A stretch of DNA of 64,000 bases from Trichococcus ilyis (GCF_900109135.1 NZ_FNYT01000001.1:62001-126000), one strand, 5' to 3'; shown: positions 18,616 to 28,854, numbered from the stretch's first letter. The notes: generated from the letters alone by a model not told the origin. Numbers and translations: made by a program.

Positions 18616-18650
18616 AAATGGGCCCGTGCTGCTAAAGCGCGGGCCCATTT
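18616..18650 (+). terminator. Hairpin terminator after the orphan gene
   Basis: AAATGGGCCCG(T)GC pairs with GC(G)CGGGCCCATTT. The stem is very stable, but the following T tract is weak. Confidence 0.7.
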
Positions 18651-18702
18651 GCTTGGCTGTCGGCCCGATGGACCGTCCTGGCGTTCAAATTTATTCCCGA
18701 AT

Positions 18703-18745
18703 TTACCGGTTTTTCGGTAACAACAGCGTCTGCATAGGATATAAT
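18703..18745 (+). promoter_or_regulatory. Probable dinG promoter with inverted repeat
   Basis: TATAAT at 18740-18745 with no good -35 box. The perfect inverted repeat TTACCG-N6-CGGTAA (18703-18720) ends where the -35 would be, so it may be an operator. The leader to dinG is long (about 130 bases) and holds CTCCTGTT (18785-18792) and AACAGGAG (18842-18849), which could pair. No LexA-type box was seen. Confidence 0.45.
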
Positions 18746-18879
18746 GGGGTCAGCTGTAAATGATACAGAGATTGGCCCATAGTGCTCCTGTTTGTGATTC
18801 AGCTGTTTTCAGGGGAAGTCTTGGAGAAATAGAAATACCGGAACAGGAGAAGCTTCTGTTTATTTAGGAGATTATTTGT

Positions 18880-21627
18880 ATGAAGAAAACATATGCCATT
18901 GTCGACCTTGAGACAACGGGATCCAGTTTCAAAAGAGGCGATCGGATCATCCAATTCGGATGCAGCTTGCTTCAGGAAGGCAAAATAGTTCAGGAGTTCA
19001 ACATAACCATCAATCCCGGGAGGAAAATACCGGAGCTGATCGAAAAACTGACAGGAATCAAAAACAAGGACGTCAAAGATGCACCCTATTTTGAAGACGT
19101 GTGCGATTTCATCTACAATATGCTGGAAGGCTGCGTCTTCGTGGCGCATAATGTGCATTTCGACTATCACTTCCTGAACAGTTCCTTTCAGGAAGTCGGG
19201 ATGCCGGCACTCTCGCTGCGCGCGTTGGATACGGTCGAGTTGACAAAAGTCCTCTTCCCGACCCTATCCAGTTATCGGTTGAGCGACTTGTCGAACCACT
19301 TCGATCTGACACATGACAGTGCCCATGACGCAGCAAGCGATGCCCATGCGACGGCAGAGCTCTTCCTGCACCTGAGGCAGAAAGCGGACAGACTGCCGCT
19401 TGTCACTTTGGAGAAACTCACTTTTTTGTCGGAGCATTGTCAAGTGGACAACGCTTCCTTTTTCTATGAAAGCTACGAAGCCGCCAAAGAGCTGCGCTTG
19501 CCGCTCCCGGATAAACTCTACGTCAAAAACGGATTGGCGCTGAAGGAAAAGGAAATCCGATCGGAACAGACTGCTTACCGGGAAAAAGAAATTTCCGATT
19601 TTCCGGAGGTCGCAAAACACTTGCTGGAAGAATGCGGATTGGAAATCCGTTCGGAGCAGGTCGAGATGATGCAAACCATTTTTGACTTTCAGCATGCCGG
19701 CACTTCCCGCAACTTGGCGATCGAGGCTGCGCCGGGCATCGGGAAGACCTTGGCTTATCTGTTGCCTGCCGCATTTCGGGCGACGCCGGAAAGCAAAATT
19801 ATGGTCAGCACATCCACGCTCCTGCTGCAGGAACAGATAATGGAAAACGAGCTGACCCGCTTGCGAAAAATGGTGCCGTTCGAATTGCAGGTCAGCTCTT
19901 TGAAAGGGAAGACGAACATCATCCAACTGGAAAAGCTGGCCGGGTTGGTGCTCGAAAGCCTCACGAAAAAAGAATCACTGATCATGATGAGCATCTTTGT
20001 CTGGCTGACCGAAACGGAAACCGGCGATGTCAGTGAACTGAGCCAAGCACAAAATTTTGATTTCTTGCGGGAGAAATTGACGTATGAAAGCCAGGAGCCA
20101 CCTTTAACAGGCAGGTGGGCCGATGACGATTTCTACGCCTTCAACAATCAGAAAGCCGAAAAATCCAGCCTTATCGTCACGAACCACTCCTTTTTGAGTC
20201 ACCACATCGATGATCCGGCTGTTTTTGGCCAAAGCAGCGCTATGACGCTGATTCTGGATGAAGCGCACCAATTCCCTCGCATCTATCAGGATGCCCACAA
20301 AAGAAAGTTCGCCTTGTCCATCCTGAAACGGAGGCTGAGGCGGTTCGGTTATTTCCTGAAGGATTTCCGCGAGGCTGCGGAGAAGGATCCGGCTGCGGAA
20401 TCCCTGGACTACGATTTATTCAACTTTGAATTCGCGATTGATCGGTCGCATCAGGCATGCGCGGAATCAGAAGAGCTTCTTGTGCAAGCCCTGATCCGGG
20501 AAATTGGCGAAAAGGGCGAAGTGTATTTGGATGAGCATTTTCTGGTGGAAAACGGGCTGAAGAAAATCTTCAGGAAAATGCACCAGTATCTCCAGGAGAC
20601 AAGGCTTGCCGGTCTGCGGTGCATGGAAAAAGCCAATCTGAGTGCTGATGCGGTCGTGGGCCCACGTGCAAAGGCGCTCCTGCATGATCTGGCTGCGGTC
20701 CAAGAAGAGCTGCAACACTTTCTGGAGGCTCGCGAAGGCAGCTACCATGTCCTGCAATACGCCTGGGAGCATGATCTGCTTACGCTGGCAATCGAGCTGA
20801 ACCGGATCGATTTTTCCGAAGAAATCCATTCCAAAATAAATGAGCGCTTCGCCAGAGCCATTTATTTGAGTTCGACACTCCGGGTGGATGATTGCCTGGA
20901 CCATTTCAAAAGCAAAATCGGCGAAACTGAATTGCAGGAAGCGATCTTTGCTTCGCCCTATGACCTGAAAGAGCGGTTGCGGATTTTTCTTCCGCGCGGC
21001 ATCACGAACATCACGAGGCTGGAGGACAAGCAAGCGGCTAAACAGATCGTTTCGACGCTGCTGGAAACAGCTCTGCCCCTCCAGAGGAAAACCTTAATCC
21101 TGTTCACCTCCAACCGTTTGCTGGAGGAGGTCCATAACCAGCTGAAGGTTGCTGTAGCTGCCGGATTCCCGGGGACGGAAATCCTGGCGCAAGGGTTTTC
21201 CGGAAGCCGGAGAAGGATGCACAATCGTTTCATGTCAGCGGAGACGGCCATTTTGCTGGGCTCAGCTTCTTATTGGGAGGGTATCGATTTTTCGGATCAG
21301 GCCGTAGAAATCCTGGTGATCACCAGGCTGCCGTTCGATCCGCCTCACCGTCCTGAAAATGCCGCGTTCCAAGCGTATCATCTCGATCGGGGCAAGAAGG
21401 CCTTCTATGAAGAGTTTCTCCCGCGGGCGATGGTCCGTCTGAAACAAGGTGTCGGCAGGCTGGTTCGTTCGAAAGATGCGAAGGGCGTCGTGATTTGCCT
21501 GGATGACAGACTGACAACGAGCAATTACTCCAAACGGATGCAGCAGATGCTTCCGGCAGGCGTGGCGATCAAAGTAGCCGATCTGACTGAAATAAAAGAT
21601 GAAATTCAAGTTTTTCTGAAAAAATAA
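18880..21627 (+). CDS. dinG: DinG-family 3'-5' exonuclease/helicase
   Basis: 915 residues. The N-terminal 170 residues form a DEDD exonuclease of the DnaQ type (VDLETTGSSF with D9 and E11; HNVHFDYHFL; HDSAHDAASDA). The XPD/DinG-like region follows, with Walker A AAPGIGKTLAYLLP (near residue 288) and DEAH in LILDEAHQFPR. C-terminal helicase motifs include GSASYWEGIDF and RLKQGVGRLVRS. As in B. subtilis DinG, the iron-sulfur cluster cysteines of the E. coli protein are not evident, and such proteins may act mainly as nucleases. It heads the run dinG-tseB-like-aspB-asnS. Confidence 0.94.
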   Translation: MKKTYAIVDLETTGSSFKRGDRIIQFGCSLLQEGKIVQEFNITINPGRKIPELIEKLTGIKNKDVKDAPYFEDVCDFIYNMLEGCVFVAHNVHFDYHFLNSSFQEVGMPALSLRALDTVELTKVLFPTLSSYRLSDLSNHFDLTHDSAHDAASDAHATAELFLHLRQKADRLPLVTLEKLTFLSEHCQVDNASFFYESYEAAKELRLPLPDKLYVKNGLALKEKEIRSEQTAYREKEISDFPEVAKHLLEECGLEIRSEQVEMMQTIFDFQHAGTSRNLAIEAAPGIGKTLAYLLPAAFRATPESKIMVSTSTLLLQEQIMENELTRLRKMVPFELQVSSLKGKTNIIQLEKLAGLVLESLTKKESLIMMSIFVWLTETETGDVSELSQAQNFDFLREKLTYESQEPPLTGRWADDDFYAFNNQKAEKSSLIVTNHSFLSHHIDDPAVFGQSSAMTLILDEAHQFPRIYQDAHKRKFALSILKRRLRRFGYFLKDFREAAEKDPAAESLDYDLFNFEFAIDRSHQACAESEELLVQALIREIGEKGEVYLDEHFLVENGLKKIFRKMHQYLQETRLAGLRCMEKANLSADAVVGPRAKALLHDLAAVQEELQHFLEAREGSYHVLQYAWEHDLLTLAIELNRIDFSEEIHSKINERFARAIYLSSTLRVDDCLDHFKSKIGETELQEAIFASPYDLKERLRIFLPRGITNITRLEDKQAAKQIVSTLLETALPLQRKTLILFTSNRLLEEVHNQLKVAVAAGFPGTEILAQGFSGSRRRMHNRFMSAETAILLGSASYWEGIDFSDQAVEILVITRLPFDPPHRPENAAFQAYHLDRGKKAFYEEFLPRAMVRLKQGVGRLVRSKDAKGVVICLDDRLTTSNYSKRMQQMLPAGVAIKVADLTEIKDEIQVFLKK

Positions 21628-21726
21628 TGCGGGAGGATATTCCATCAGCCTGAAGTTTAAGGTATCATTAATAATTAGGTGAGATTGCGATTAACTTTCA
21701 AAGAAAGATAAGGGGAAGTGAAAGAT

Positions 21727-22203
21727 GTGAAGAAGAATATCATTGTAGGGGCGATTGTGATCCTTTTCCTGATGATCGTCGGTTCCTACACGATATTTTA
21801 CCGGAGCCAGCAGCCCATCATGCAGGCGCAGAAGGAAGCTACCGCCATCGCGGAAGAAAATGCGAATATCCAAAAAGTCCAGGATTTTTATTGGTTCAAC
21901 GGATCGGAGACGTATTTCACAATAGCTGGCATCGATGACAACAATGAAGAATTGTATGTCATCATCAAAAAAGACGGCGGTGAAACCACAATCTTGAACA
22001 CTGCGGAAGTCATCACCGAAAGTGAAGCGAAGTCAATCACTCAGGCGGATAAAAGTCCGGAACGGATTTTAGAGGCAAGGCTGGGGATGGAAAATGAAGA
22101 GCCCGTTTGGGAAGTCACCTACAAAAATACAAACGATACGATCGGTTACTATTTGATATCCGCTATTTCTGGTAAATGGCTCAAAGATATAGAAAACATA
22201 TAA
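21727..22203 (+). CDS. TseB/YpmB-like membrane protein (DUF5590)
   Basis: 158 residues from GTG 21727. AGGGGAA at 21711-21717 sits nine bases before it; a GTG at 21718 touches that site. One N-terminal membrane helix (about residues 4-26, IIVGAIVILFLMIVGSYTIF) is followed by an extracellular domain with two PepSY-like halves (QKVQDFYWFNGSETYFTIAG; EEPVWEVTYKNTNDTIGYYL). In B. subtilis the homologue TseB interacts with PBP2A and influences cell wall elongation. Location between dinG and aspB is conserved. The function here is by family. Confidence 0.83.
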   Translation: MKKNIIVGAIVILFLMIVGSYTIFYRSQQPIMQAQKEATAIAEENANIQKVQDFYWFNGSETYFTIAGIDDNNEELYVIIKKDGGETTILNTAEVITESEAKSITQADKSPERILEARLGMENEEPVWEVTYKNTNDTIGYYLISAISGKWLKDIENI

Positions 22204-22218
22204 ATTGGAGTGATTGAG

Positions 22219-23409
22219 ATGGTAAGAATTTCTGAAAGAATGAAAAAAATTAGCGAATCCCCGACATTGGCCACGTCAGCAAAAGTCAACGTCATGAAGG
22301 CACAAGGGAAGGACGTCCTGAACTTGACCGTAGGGGAACCGGACTTCGATACCCACGTTTCAATTCTGAACGCTGCGGTAGAGGCAATCCAATCAAATAA
22401 AGCGAACCACTACACACCGACTGCCGGTATCCTGCCATTGCGTCAAGCGATTGTGGATTATCATCAGAAATATGACGGAGTCACTTTCGCTGTCAATCAG
22501 GTCATCGTGACTGAAGGTGCCAAAAATGCTTTGTTTGCGCTATTCCAAGTCATTCTGAATCCCGGAGATGAAGTCATCGTCCCTGCCCCTTACTGGGTAA
22601 GCTACACAGAGCAAATCAAACTGGCCGGCGGCGTAAACGTTTTGGTAGAAACAGCCCCTGAAAAAGGCTTCAAACTGACCGTTGATGATCTGGAGAAACA
22701 CCGCAACGAAAAAACGGTCGCTTTGCTGCTGAATTCGCCTTCGAACCCAACAGGGATGATTTATTCTCCGGAGGAACTGAAAGCGATCGGCGAGTGGGCA
22801 GTTGAACATGATATTTTGATCATTGCCGATGAAATTTACTACCGACTGACTTACAACGGCAATCAAGCCATCTCAATCGCTTCCCTGTCCGAAGAAATCA
22901 AGAACCAAACTGTCATCATCAACGGCATCTCCAAAACCTACGCAATGACAGGCTGGAGAATCGGATATGCGATCGGGAATGCGGAAATCATCAATAAAAT
23001 GATCGAATTGTCCAGCCATTCCACAAGCAATCCGGCAGGACCAAGCCAATACGGCGCGCTGGCTGCTTTGACGGGGCCGCAGGATTTCGTTGAGGAAATG
23101 CGTGCGGCATTCGAAGCGCGCCTGAACTTCTTCTATCCGCTTGTTGCGAGCATTCCCGGTTTCAAGGTCACAAAACCGCAAGGAGCTTTCTACCTTTTCC
23201 CTAATGTGAAGGAAGCCGCCGAAATGTGCGGATTTGAGGAAGTGAAAGACTTCACGCTGGCCCTGATCGAAGAAGCCAATGTCGCTTTGGTTTCCGGCGA
23301 TGGTTTTGGGTACCCTGATTATGCCAGAATAAGTTATACTGTCAGGGAAGAACTACTGGCGGAAGCCGTAGATCGCATCAAAAAATTTATCGAAACCCAT
23401 AAAAAATGA
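22219..23409 (+). CDS. aspB: Pyridoxal-phosphate aminotransferase, aspartate type
   Basis: 396 residues from ATG 22219 (GGAG eight bases upstream; an in-frame GTG at 22210 overlaps that site). A class I aminotransferase that would interconvert aspartate and oxaloacetate with glutamate/2-oxoglutarate. Seen are NLTVGEPDFDTH near the start, LNSPSNPTGM (substrate-binding Asn), ADEIYYRLTY, and the PLP lysine in GISKTYAMTGWRIGYAIG. It lies directly before asnS, so aspartate production is next to asparaginyl-tRNA synthesis. Specificity for aspartate is by family and gene order. Confidence 0.9.
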   Translation: MVRISERMKKISESPTLATSAKVNVMKAQGKDVLNLTVGEPDFDTHVSILNAAVEAIQSNKANHYTPTAGILPLRQAIVDYHQKYDGVTFAVNQVIVTEGAKNALFALFQVILNPGDEVIVPAPYWVSYTEQIKLAGGVNVLVETAPEKGFKLTVDDLEKHRNEKTVALLLNSPSNPTGMIYSPEELKAIGEWAVEHDILIIADEIYYRLTYNGNQAISIASLSEEIKNQTVIINGISKTYAMTGWRIGYAIGNAEIINKMIELSSHSTSNPAGPSQYGALAALTGPQDFVEEMRAAFEARLNFFYPLVASIPGFKVTKPQGAFYLFPNVKEAAEMCGFEEVKDFTLALIEEANVALVSGDGFGYPDYARISYTVREELLAEAVDRIKKFIETHKK

Positions 23410-23441
23410 TCCGGTTTTTTAGGGAAAAGGAGTAGACTAGA

Positions 23442-24740
23442 TTGACACTTATCACAATGGACCAAGCGAAAGAATTTGTCGGACAAGAAATTTCCATCGG
23501 TGCTTGGGTAACCAACAAAAGAAGCAGCGGGAAAATCGCTTTTCTGCAACTGCGTGACGGAACGCATTATTTCCAGGGGATCGTTCTCAAAAATGATGTC
23601 GGCGAAGAATTGTTTGACATCGCAAAATCGTTGACGCAAGAAACTTCTTTGATCGTCAAAGGGATCATCCAGGAAGACACCCGTTCGAAGCTAGGGTACG
23701 AACTGCTCGTAACCGGCATCGAAGTGTTGGGAGAAAGCCACGAGTACCCGATTACACCTAAGGAGCATGGCACAGATTTCCTGATGGATCATCGTCATCT
23801 GTGGCTTCGTTCATCCAGACAACATGCCATCATGAAGATCAGGAACGAAATCATCCGCGCTACATATGAATTCTTCAACCAAGAAGGGTTCATCAAGGTG
23901 GATCCGCCGATCTTGACCGGCAGTGCTCCGGAAGGGACGACCGAACTGTTCCACACCAAGTATTTCGATGAGGAAGCTTACTTGTCCCAGAGCGGCCAAT
24001 TGTACATGGAAGCGGCAGCGATGGCCTTCGGGAAAGTATTTTCATTCGGGCCGACATTCCGTGCCGAAAAATCGAAGACTCGTCGCCATCTGATCGAATT
24101 CTGGATGATGGAACCGGAGATGGCCTTCATGCACCAGGATCAAAGTCTGGAAGTCCAGGAGAAATACGTCGCTTATCTGGTCCAATCAGTGTTGGACAAT
24201 TGTGACATCTACTTGGACACGCTCGATCGCGACAAAGAATTGCTGAAAAAATATACGCAATTGCCATATGATCGCATCAGCTATGATGACGCCGTCACCT
24301 TATTGAACGCAAACGGTTTTGACGATATCGTCTGGGGCGATGATTTCGGTTCGCCGCATGAAACTTTTATCGCCAACCAATCGGACCGGCCTGTCTTCAT
24401 CCTTAATTATCCGAAGGCGATCAAGCCTTTTTACATGAAAGAACATCCGGATCGTCCGGAGGTTGTCCTGTGCGCGGATATGATCGCACCGGAAGGATAC
24501 GGTGAAATCATCGGCGGCAGCGAACGCGAAGTGGACTACCAACGTCTGAGCGAACAAATCGAGAAATTCGGCTTGAGCACGGATGATTATTCCTGGTACT
24601 TGGATCTGCGCAAATACGGTTCAGTTCCCCATTCCGGTTTCGGGTTGGGACTTGAACGGATGGTGACCTGGATTTCCGGAACCGAACACATCCGCGAATC
24701 GATTCCGTTCCCGCGTCTTTTGAACAGAATCTACCCTTAA
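23442..24740 (+). CDS. asnS: Asparaginyl-tRNA synthetase
   Basis: 432 residues. It charges tRNA-Asn with asparagine. The N-terminal OB-fold anticodon domain ([20 protein letters not shown]) is followed by the class II core: motif 2 ([20 protein letters not shown]) and motif 3 ([15 protein letters not shown]). The start is TTG at 23442, ten bases after AAAAGGAG; the next ATG at 23457 lacks a site. AspRS is excluded by length and by absence of the bacterial AspRS insertion domain. Confidence 0.96.
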   Translation: MTLITMDQAKEFVGQEISIGAWVTNKRSSGKIAFLQLRDGTHYFQGIVLKNDVGEELFDIAKSLTQETSLIVKGIIQEDTRSKLGYELLVTGIEVLGESHEYPITPKEHGTDFLMDHRHLWLRSSRQHAIMKIRNEIIRATYEFFNQEGFIKVDPPILTGSAPEGTTELFHTKYFDEEAYLSQSGQLYMEAAAMAFGKVFSFGPTFRAEKSKTRRHLIEFWMMEPEMAFMHQDQSLEVQEKYVAYLVQSVLDNCDIYLDTLDRDKELLKKYTQLPYDRISYDDAVTLLNANGFDDIVWGDDFGSPHETFIANQSDRPVFILNYPKAIKPFYMKEHPDRPEVVLCADMIAPEGYGEIIGGSEREVDYQRLSEQIEKFGLSTDDYSWYLDLRKYGSVPHSGFGLGLERMVTWISGTEHIRESIPFPRLLNRIYP

Positions 24741-24787
24741 TCCGGGGGCTCGCGATTCCGGATATATTTAAATCAAAACAGAACGGG

Positions 24788-24822
24788 AGTGGGGCAAATA
24801 GCAACTATTTGTTCCACTTTCT
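24788..24822 (+). terminator. Hairpin between asnS and dnaD
   Basis: AGTGGGGCAAATAG (24788-24801) pairs with CTATTTGTTCCACT (24805-24818) around a CAA loop, followed by TTCTTATTC. It overlaps the dnaD leader, so it may end asnS transcripts while dnaD is read through or separately started. Confidence 0.7.
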
Positions 24823-24848
24823 TATTCTAAAGGAGTTTCAATAAGAGC

Positions 24849-25556
24849 ATGTCTTACAATGAATTGACGAGATGGATCGAATCAGGGCAGACGCTGGTAC
24901 CTAATCTCTTGCTGCAGAACTACAAAAAAATCGGGCTTGCGGATACCGAGTTCATCTTCGTGCTGCAGCTGAAAGCCTATATCGATAAAAATGTACCTTT
25001 TCCGAATCTGGCGTTGATAGCTGAAAATATGGGCATCGCCGAAAAGGATGTCTTTTCCTTGCTGCATAATCTGCTGCAAAAACAGATGCTCTTGATGGAG
25101 ACGAAAAACGACCTCTCCGGCAAGGTGGAGGATTCCTATTCGTTGGATCCGCTCTATCAACGGCTCTTCCAGTTGATGGAACGTTCCGAGAAAAAACAGC
25201 CCGTCCAGAAACAGGAAAAGAACATCATGTCCATGTTCGAGCAGGAATTCGGCAGGAACTTGTCGCCCATCGAGATGCAGACAATCGCCAGTTGGATCGA
25301 TATGGACCATTACCCGCTTGAACTGATTGAATCAGCTTTGAAGGAAGCGGTATTGAATCGCGTCTACAGCTTGAAGTACATCGACCGCATTCTGTTGGCT
25401 TGGGAAAAGAAAAACATCAAGTCCGTGAAGGATCTGATCCAGCAACAAACGACGCGTCCCCCAAGCAAGCTGGACAAGTTTGAGGGCAGTCCCGAAACGG
25501 AGCCGGCGATGGAAGTGCCGCTGTACAATTGGCTGGACACCGATCCGGACGCATAA
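24849..25556 (+). CDS. dnaD: DNA replication initiation protein DnaD
   Basis: 235 residues. DnaD acts with DnaA, DnaB and DnaI to load the helicase during initiation and restart. The N-terminal winged-helix part (residues about 1-95) contains NLLLQNYKKIGLADTEFIF. The C-terminal DnaB_2-type domain (about 128-200) carries FEQEFGRNLSPIEMQTIASWI and the YIDRILLAWEKKNIKS motif. The 3' end is 13 bases from nth, the same pair as in B. subtilis. Confidence 0.94.
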   Translation: MSYNELTRWIESGQTLVPNLLLQNYKKIGLADTEFIFVLQLKAYIDKNVPFPNLALIAENMGIAEKDVFSLLHNLLQKQMLLMETKNDLSGKVEDSYSLDPLYQRLFQLMERSEKKQPVQKQEKNIMSMFEQEFGRNLSPIEMQTIASWIDMDHYPLELIESALKEAVLNRVYSLKYIDRILLAWEKKNIKSVKDLIQQQTTRPPSKLDKFEGSPETEPAMEVPLYNWLDTDPDA

Positions 25557-25568
25557 GCGGGGTGAACT

Positions 25569-26216
25569 ATGTTATCGAAGAAAAAAACTGTTGAAGCGTT
25601 GGATGCGATGGCGGCTTTGTTTCCGCATGCGCAATGCGAACTTCTGCATCAAAACGTTTTCCAGCTTCTGATTGCGACACTGCTCAGTGCCCAGGCTACG
25701 GATGTTTCCGTCAATAAAGTGACGCCAGCCCTCTTCAGCCGTTTTCCGACACCTGAAGCTTTCCTTGCCGCGCCGCTCGAAGACATCATGGAAGAGATAA
25801 GAACAATCGGACTGTACAGGAACAAAGCCGCCAACATCCAAAAATGCTGTAAAATGCTGCTGGAAGAGTTTGGCGGAGAAGTACCCAGCACCCTGAAAGA
25901 ACTGACCAAGTTGCCCGGTGTCGGACGCAAAACGGCGAATGTTGTCATGAGTGTCGGATTCCATATCCCGGCAATCGCAGTGGATACCCATGTGGAGCGG
26001 ATCGCCAAACGTCTGCGTATCGCACCCCAAAAAGCATCGGTACTGGAAGTGGAGGAGCTGCTGATGAAGAAAATTCCTCGGGAACGTTGGTCTGATGCGC
26101 ATCATCAGATGATTTTCTTCGGCCGGTATCATTGCACCGCCAGAAATCCGAAATGTGATGTTTGCCCGCTGCTCGGGATGTGCCAAGAAGGCCAAAAGCG
26201 TTTAGGCTTGAAGTGA
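25569..26216 (+). CDS. nth: Endonuclease III
   Basis: 215 residues. A bifunctional DNA glycosylase/AP lyase that removes oxidised pyrimidines. The helix-hairpin-helix LPGVGRKTANVVMS (about residues 116-129, catalytic lysine in GRKTA) is followed by VDTHVERIAKRL with the catalytic aspartate. The [4Fe-4S] ligands are four cysteines near residues 190-207 (C-x6-C-x2-C-x5-C, around CTARNPKCDVC). Start ATG 25569, GGGGTG site upstream, coupled closely to dnaD. Confidence 0.96.
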   Translation: MLSKKKTVEALDAMAALFPHAQCELLHQNVFQLLIATLLSAQATDVSVNKVTPALFSRFPTPEAFLAAPLEDIMEEIRTIGLYRNKAANIQKCCKMLLEEFGGEVPSTLKELTKLPGVGRKTANVVMSVGFHIPAIAVDTHVERIAKRLRIAPQKASVLEVEELLMKKIPRERWSDAHHQMIFFGRYHCTARNPKCDVCPLLGMCQEGQKRLGLK

Positions 26217-26252
26217 AGCGGAGGACTGCAGATGATGTCTCCGGTAGCCCAT

Positions 26253-26300
26253 AAAAAAACAGCCAGCTCTTAAAAATAAAGGGAGCTGGCTGTTTTTTTT
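26253..26300. terminator. Bidirectional terminator between nth and ponA
   Basis: AAAAAAACAGCCAGCTC pairs with GAGCTGGCTGTTTTTTT around a 13-base loop. T runs occur on both strands, serving convergent nth (+) and ponA (-). Confidence 0.95.
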
Positions 26301-28854
26301 ATGGGTTTTGAGTTTCTTCGGCATCATCCGGTACCTCGGAGGATGCTTGATCGCTATCCGCCGAAGAGCTGGAAGAGGCTGAAGAGGAGTCTTTCTTGGC
26401 AGCATCTGCTGAATCGGATTCGGAAGAATCTTTTGACGGATCAGCGATGGTCAACTGGATGGTAGCTGCAGGCGACGTGTTTGAACCGATCTTGGCCACC
26501 AACGAAATCGTGATCGTGCCTTTGCCGGGCTTGTCGAGCACGGCCTTAGTATCGGTTGTCGTCTCGGAAGCTGATCCTGCAGTAACGGTGTACTGCGTTT
26601 GCGCATTGGAATCGGTGCCGTTGGCTGCATATTTATCCCATTCGACGGTCAATTCTTCCTTTTCCGCATCATAGCTTGCCTTCAATCCGGAAGGTGCCAA
26701 CAAAGTCACGCCGTATTTCTTGGACGTTGATGTAGGTTCCGTGCCCTTGACGAAAAGTTCCGTTGCGATAAGGCTGCTCGGCGTGTTCGAGCCGGGCTTC
26801 ATGATCGGATCGGTGTACTTCTCGATTGAGACTTTGCTGACCGATGAAGGCATCGTCCAGTCCGAATAGTCCGTATTTTCGGACACGTAGGACATCAACT
26901 CGCGATAGATTTCGCGGGTCAGGCTTTGAGTCTGATAGTCCAAAAAGTTGCCGTATTCCTTGGAATTGTCATAGCCGACCCAAACCGAAATCGAGTAGCT
27001 GGTCGAATAGCCGGCAAACCATGCGTCCGGGGCTGCATAAGGCACGTTTGTACCGCCGACAGCAGCCAGTTCATCATCCGTATAGTTGGTTGTTCCGGTT
27101 TTTCCGGCTTGCGGCAAACCGGGGATTTGAGCATTCGTTGCCGTCCCTTCGGTGATGACATCCTTCAGCATATCGGTGATCATATAGGCTGTAGAATCTT
27201 TCATCGCTTCCGTACCGTTCGGCTCGAATGTGTACTCCTGGCCTTCCGCTGTGGTTACGGATTGGACCGTATAAGGTGCGTAATAGGTGCCGCCGTTTGC
27301 GAAGGCAGCATAGGCTGCAGACAGCTGGATCGGGGTTGCTTCGCCGCCGATGGCATTGGATTCCACCAAATATTCCTGGCCATCGTTCGTTATCGTGATG
27401 CCCAATTTTTGCAGGAATGAAAATGCGTTTTCTGCGCCGACTTCCTGGAAGGTCTTCAGGGCCGGGATATTCCGTGAATCGACCAAAGCCTCACGGATGG
27501 TCTGGTCGCCTTTGTATTTGTTGTCGTAATTGTTGATTTCGCTCCCATCGGAATAACTGTACGCTTCATCCACGACCAATGTGCCGGTCGAATAATCCAA
27601 GTATTCGATGGCCGGTCCGTAGACGGACATCGGCTTCATCGTAGAACCGATGCTTCTTTGGAGTTCCGACGCACGGTTGTAACCCAATTGGACATTCTGG
27701 TTGCGCCCGCCGATGACCGCCTGGATGGCGCCGGTGTTGACATCGACCATGGAAACGCCTGTCTGCAACAGATCATCCGGGAAGTCTATATAGTCATAAG
27801 TGTTGACGATATCGTACAAACGCTGCTGGGCATCCATATCGATGTTGGTCGTGATCGTCAGGCCGCCTTCATAGACATCCAAGCCGGTTTTTTCAGAGAC
27901 TTCATCGATGACAAGTTGGATATACGGATCGACCACCAGTGAGGTGTTGACGTCGCCGGAGTGATCAATGATGCTGCCTTCTACTTGGAGCGTTTTTGCC
28001 TCCGCGCTTTCTTCGGCAGTGATCTTTTCATTTTCGACCATCATATCCAGAACAAGGTCGCGTCTGATCTGCGTTGCCGCTGGGTTGTAGATCGGATCAT
28101 ACTGGGACGGGGCTTGCGGCATGCCTGCCAAAGTGGCGGCTTCCGCGAGCGTCACATCGGTGATGGGTTTGCCGAAGAAGTATTCTGCGGCGGTACCCAT
28201 GCCGTAGACGTTATTGGACATGTAGACTTTATTGATGTAGAAAGCCAAAATCTCGTCTTTCGTGTATTCCCGCTCAAGCTGCATGGACATCCAGGCTTCC
28301 TGCGCTTTCCGCTTCAAAGTCTGGTCTTCGGAACTGGTCGAAAAATAGGATAATTTTATCAATTGCTGGGTGATGGTGCTGCCGCCCTGGGAAATTCCCC
28401 CTTGCTGGAGGTTCGCGAACAGGGCGCCGATGATCCGGATCGGATCAACGCCATTGTGATCGTAGAAGCGTTGGTCTTCAATCGATACGATCGCATCTTT
28501 CAGGACTTGCGGTATTTCTTCGGCGGTCACCAAAGTTCGGTTCTGATCGTTGCCGCCGATTTCTTTGATTTCATTTCCGTCTGCATCCAAAATGGTGGAT
28601 GCCACTGTTCCGACCAATTTTTCCTCGGTCAGTTCGGGAGCGGAGGAGACATAATAGAAGAAGAGTCCTGCTCCGGATAAGAGCCCGATGCCCCCTAAAG
28701 CCAGGACACCGAAGAAAATTTTCTTCCAAAGCGGTGTTCCTGCCTTTTTCCCGCCCGACTTCGCTTTCGCAAGGGGCTTGCGTGGGCCTTTCGGTTTGCC
28801 GTTCTTTTGTCTGTTGTTTGCGCGTGATCGTGTCTTATTGCCTTCATTCGGCAT
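26299..28854 (-). CDS. ponA: Bifunctional penicillin-binding protein 1A
   Basis: 851 residues from ATG 28854, with AGAGGTG six bases upstream; a GTG at 28863 lies inside that site. A class A PBP that polymerises and cross-links peptidoglycan outside the membrane. After a Lys/Arg-rich cytoplasmic tail comes one membrane helix (about 48-70), then GT51 (SIEDQRFYDHNGVDP with catalytic Glu; GGSTITQQLIK). The transpeptidase has the STMK serine motif, SRN and KTGTTN. A fibronectin III-like segment and a Ser/Asp-rich low-complexity tail of about 50 residues end the protein. It is downstream of recU, as in B. subtilis. Confidence 0.95.
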   Translation of the reverse strand: MPNEGNKTRSRANNRQKNGKPKGPRKPLAKAKSGGKKAGTPLWKKIFFGVLALGGIGLLSGAGLFFYYVSSAPELTEEKLVGTVASTILDADGNEIKEIGGNDQNRTLVTAEEIPQVLKDAIVSIEDQRFYDHNGVDPIRIIGALFANLQQGGISQGGSTITQQLIKLSYFSTSSEDQTLKRKAQEAWMSMQLEREYTKDEILAFYINKVYMSNNVYGMGTAAEYFFGKPITDVTLAEAATLAGMPQAPSQYDPIYNPAATQIRRDLVLDMMVENEKITAEESAEAKTLQVEGSIIDHSGDVNTSLVVDPYIQLVIDEVSEKTGLDVYEGGLTITTNIDMDAQQRLYDIVNTYDYIDFPDDLLQTGVSMVDVNTGAIQAVIGGRNQNVQLGYNRASELQRSIGSTMKPMSVYGPAIEYLDYSTGTLVVDEAYSYSDGSEINNYDNKYKGDQTIREALVDSRNIPALKTFQEVGAENAFSFLQKLGITITNDGQEYLVESNAIGGEATPIQLSAAYAAFANGGTYYAPYTVQSVTTAEGQEYTFEPNGTEAMKDSTAYMITDMLKDVITEGTATNAQIPGLPQAGKTGTTNYTDDELAAVGGTNVPYAAPDAWFAGYSTSYSISVWVGYDNSKEYGNFLDYQTQSLTREIYRELMSYVSENTDYSDWTMPSSVSKVSIEKYTDPIMKPGSNTPSSLIATELFVKGTEPTSTSKKYGVTLLAPSGLKASYDAEKEELTVEWDKYAANGTDSNAQTQYTVTAGSASETTTDTKAVLDKPGKGTITISLVAKIGSNTSPAATIQLTIADPSKDSSESDSADAAKKDSSSASSSSSADSDQASSEVPDDAEETQNP

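Noticed and set aside
24780-24822. T-box or other riboswitch upstream of dnaD
   Set aside because: Only a simple hairpin is present; no T-box sequence or specifier structure.
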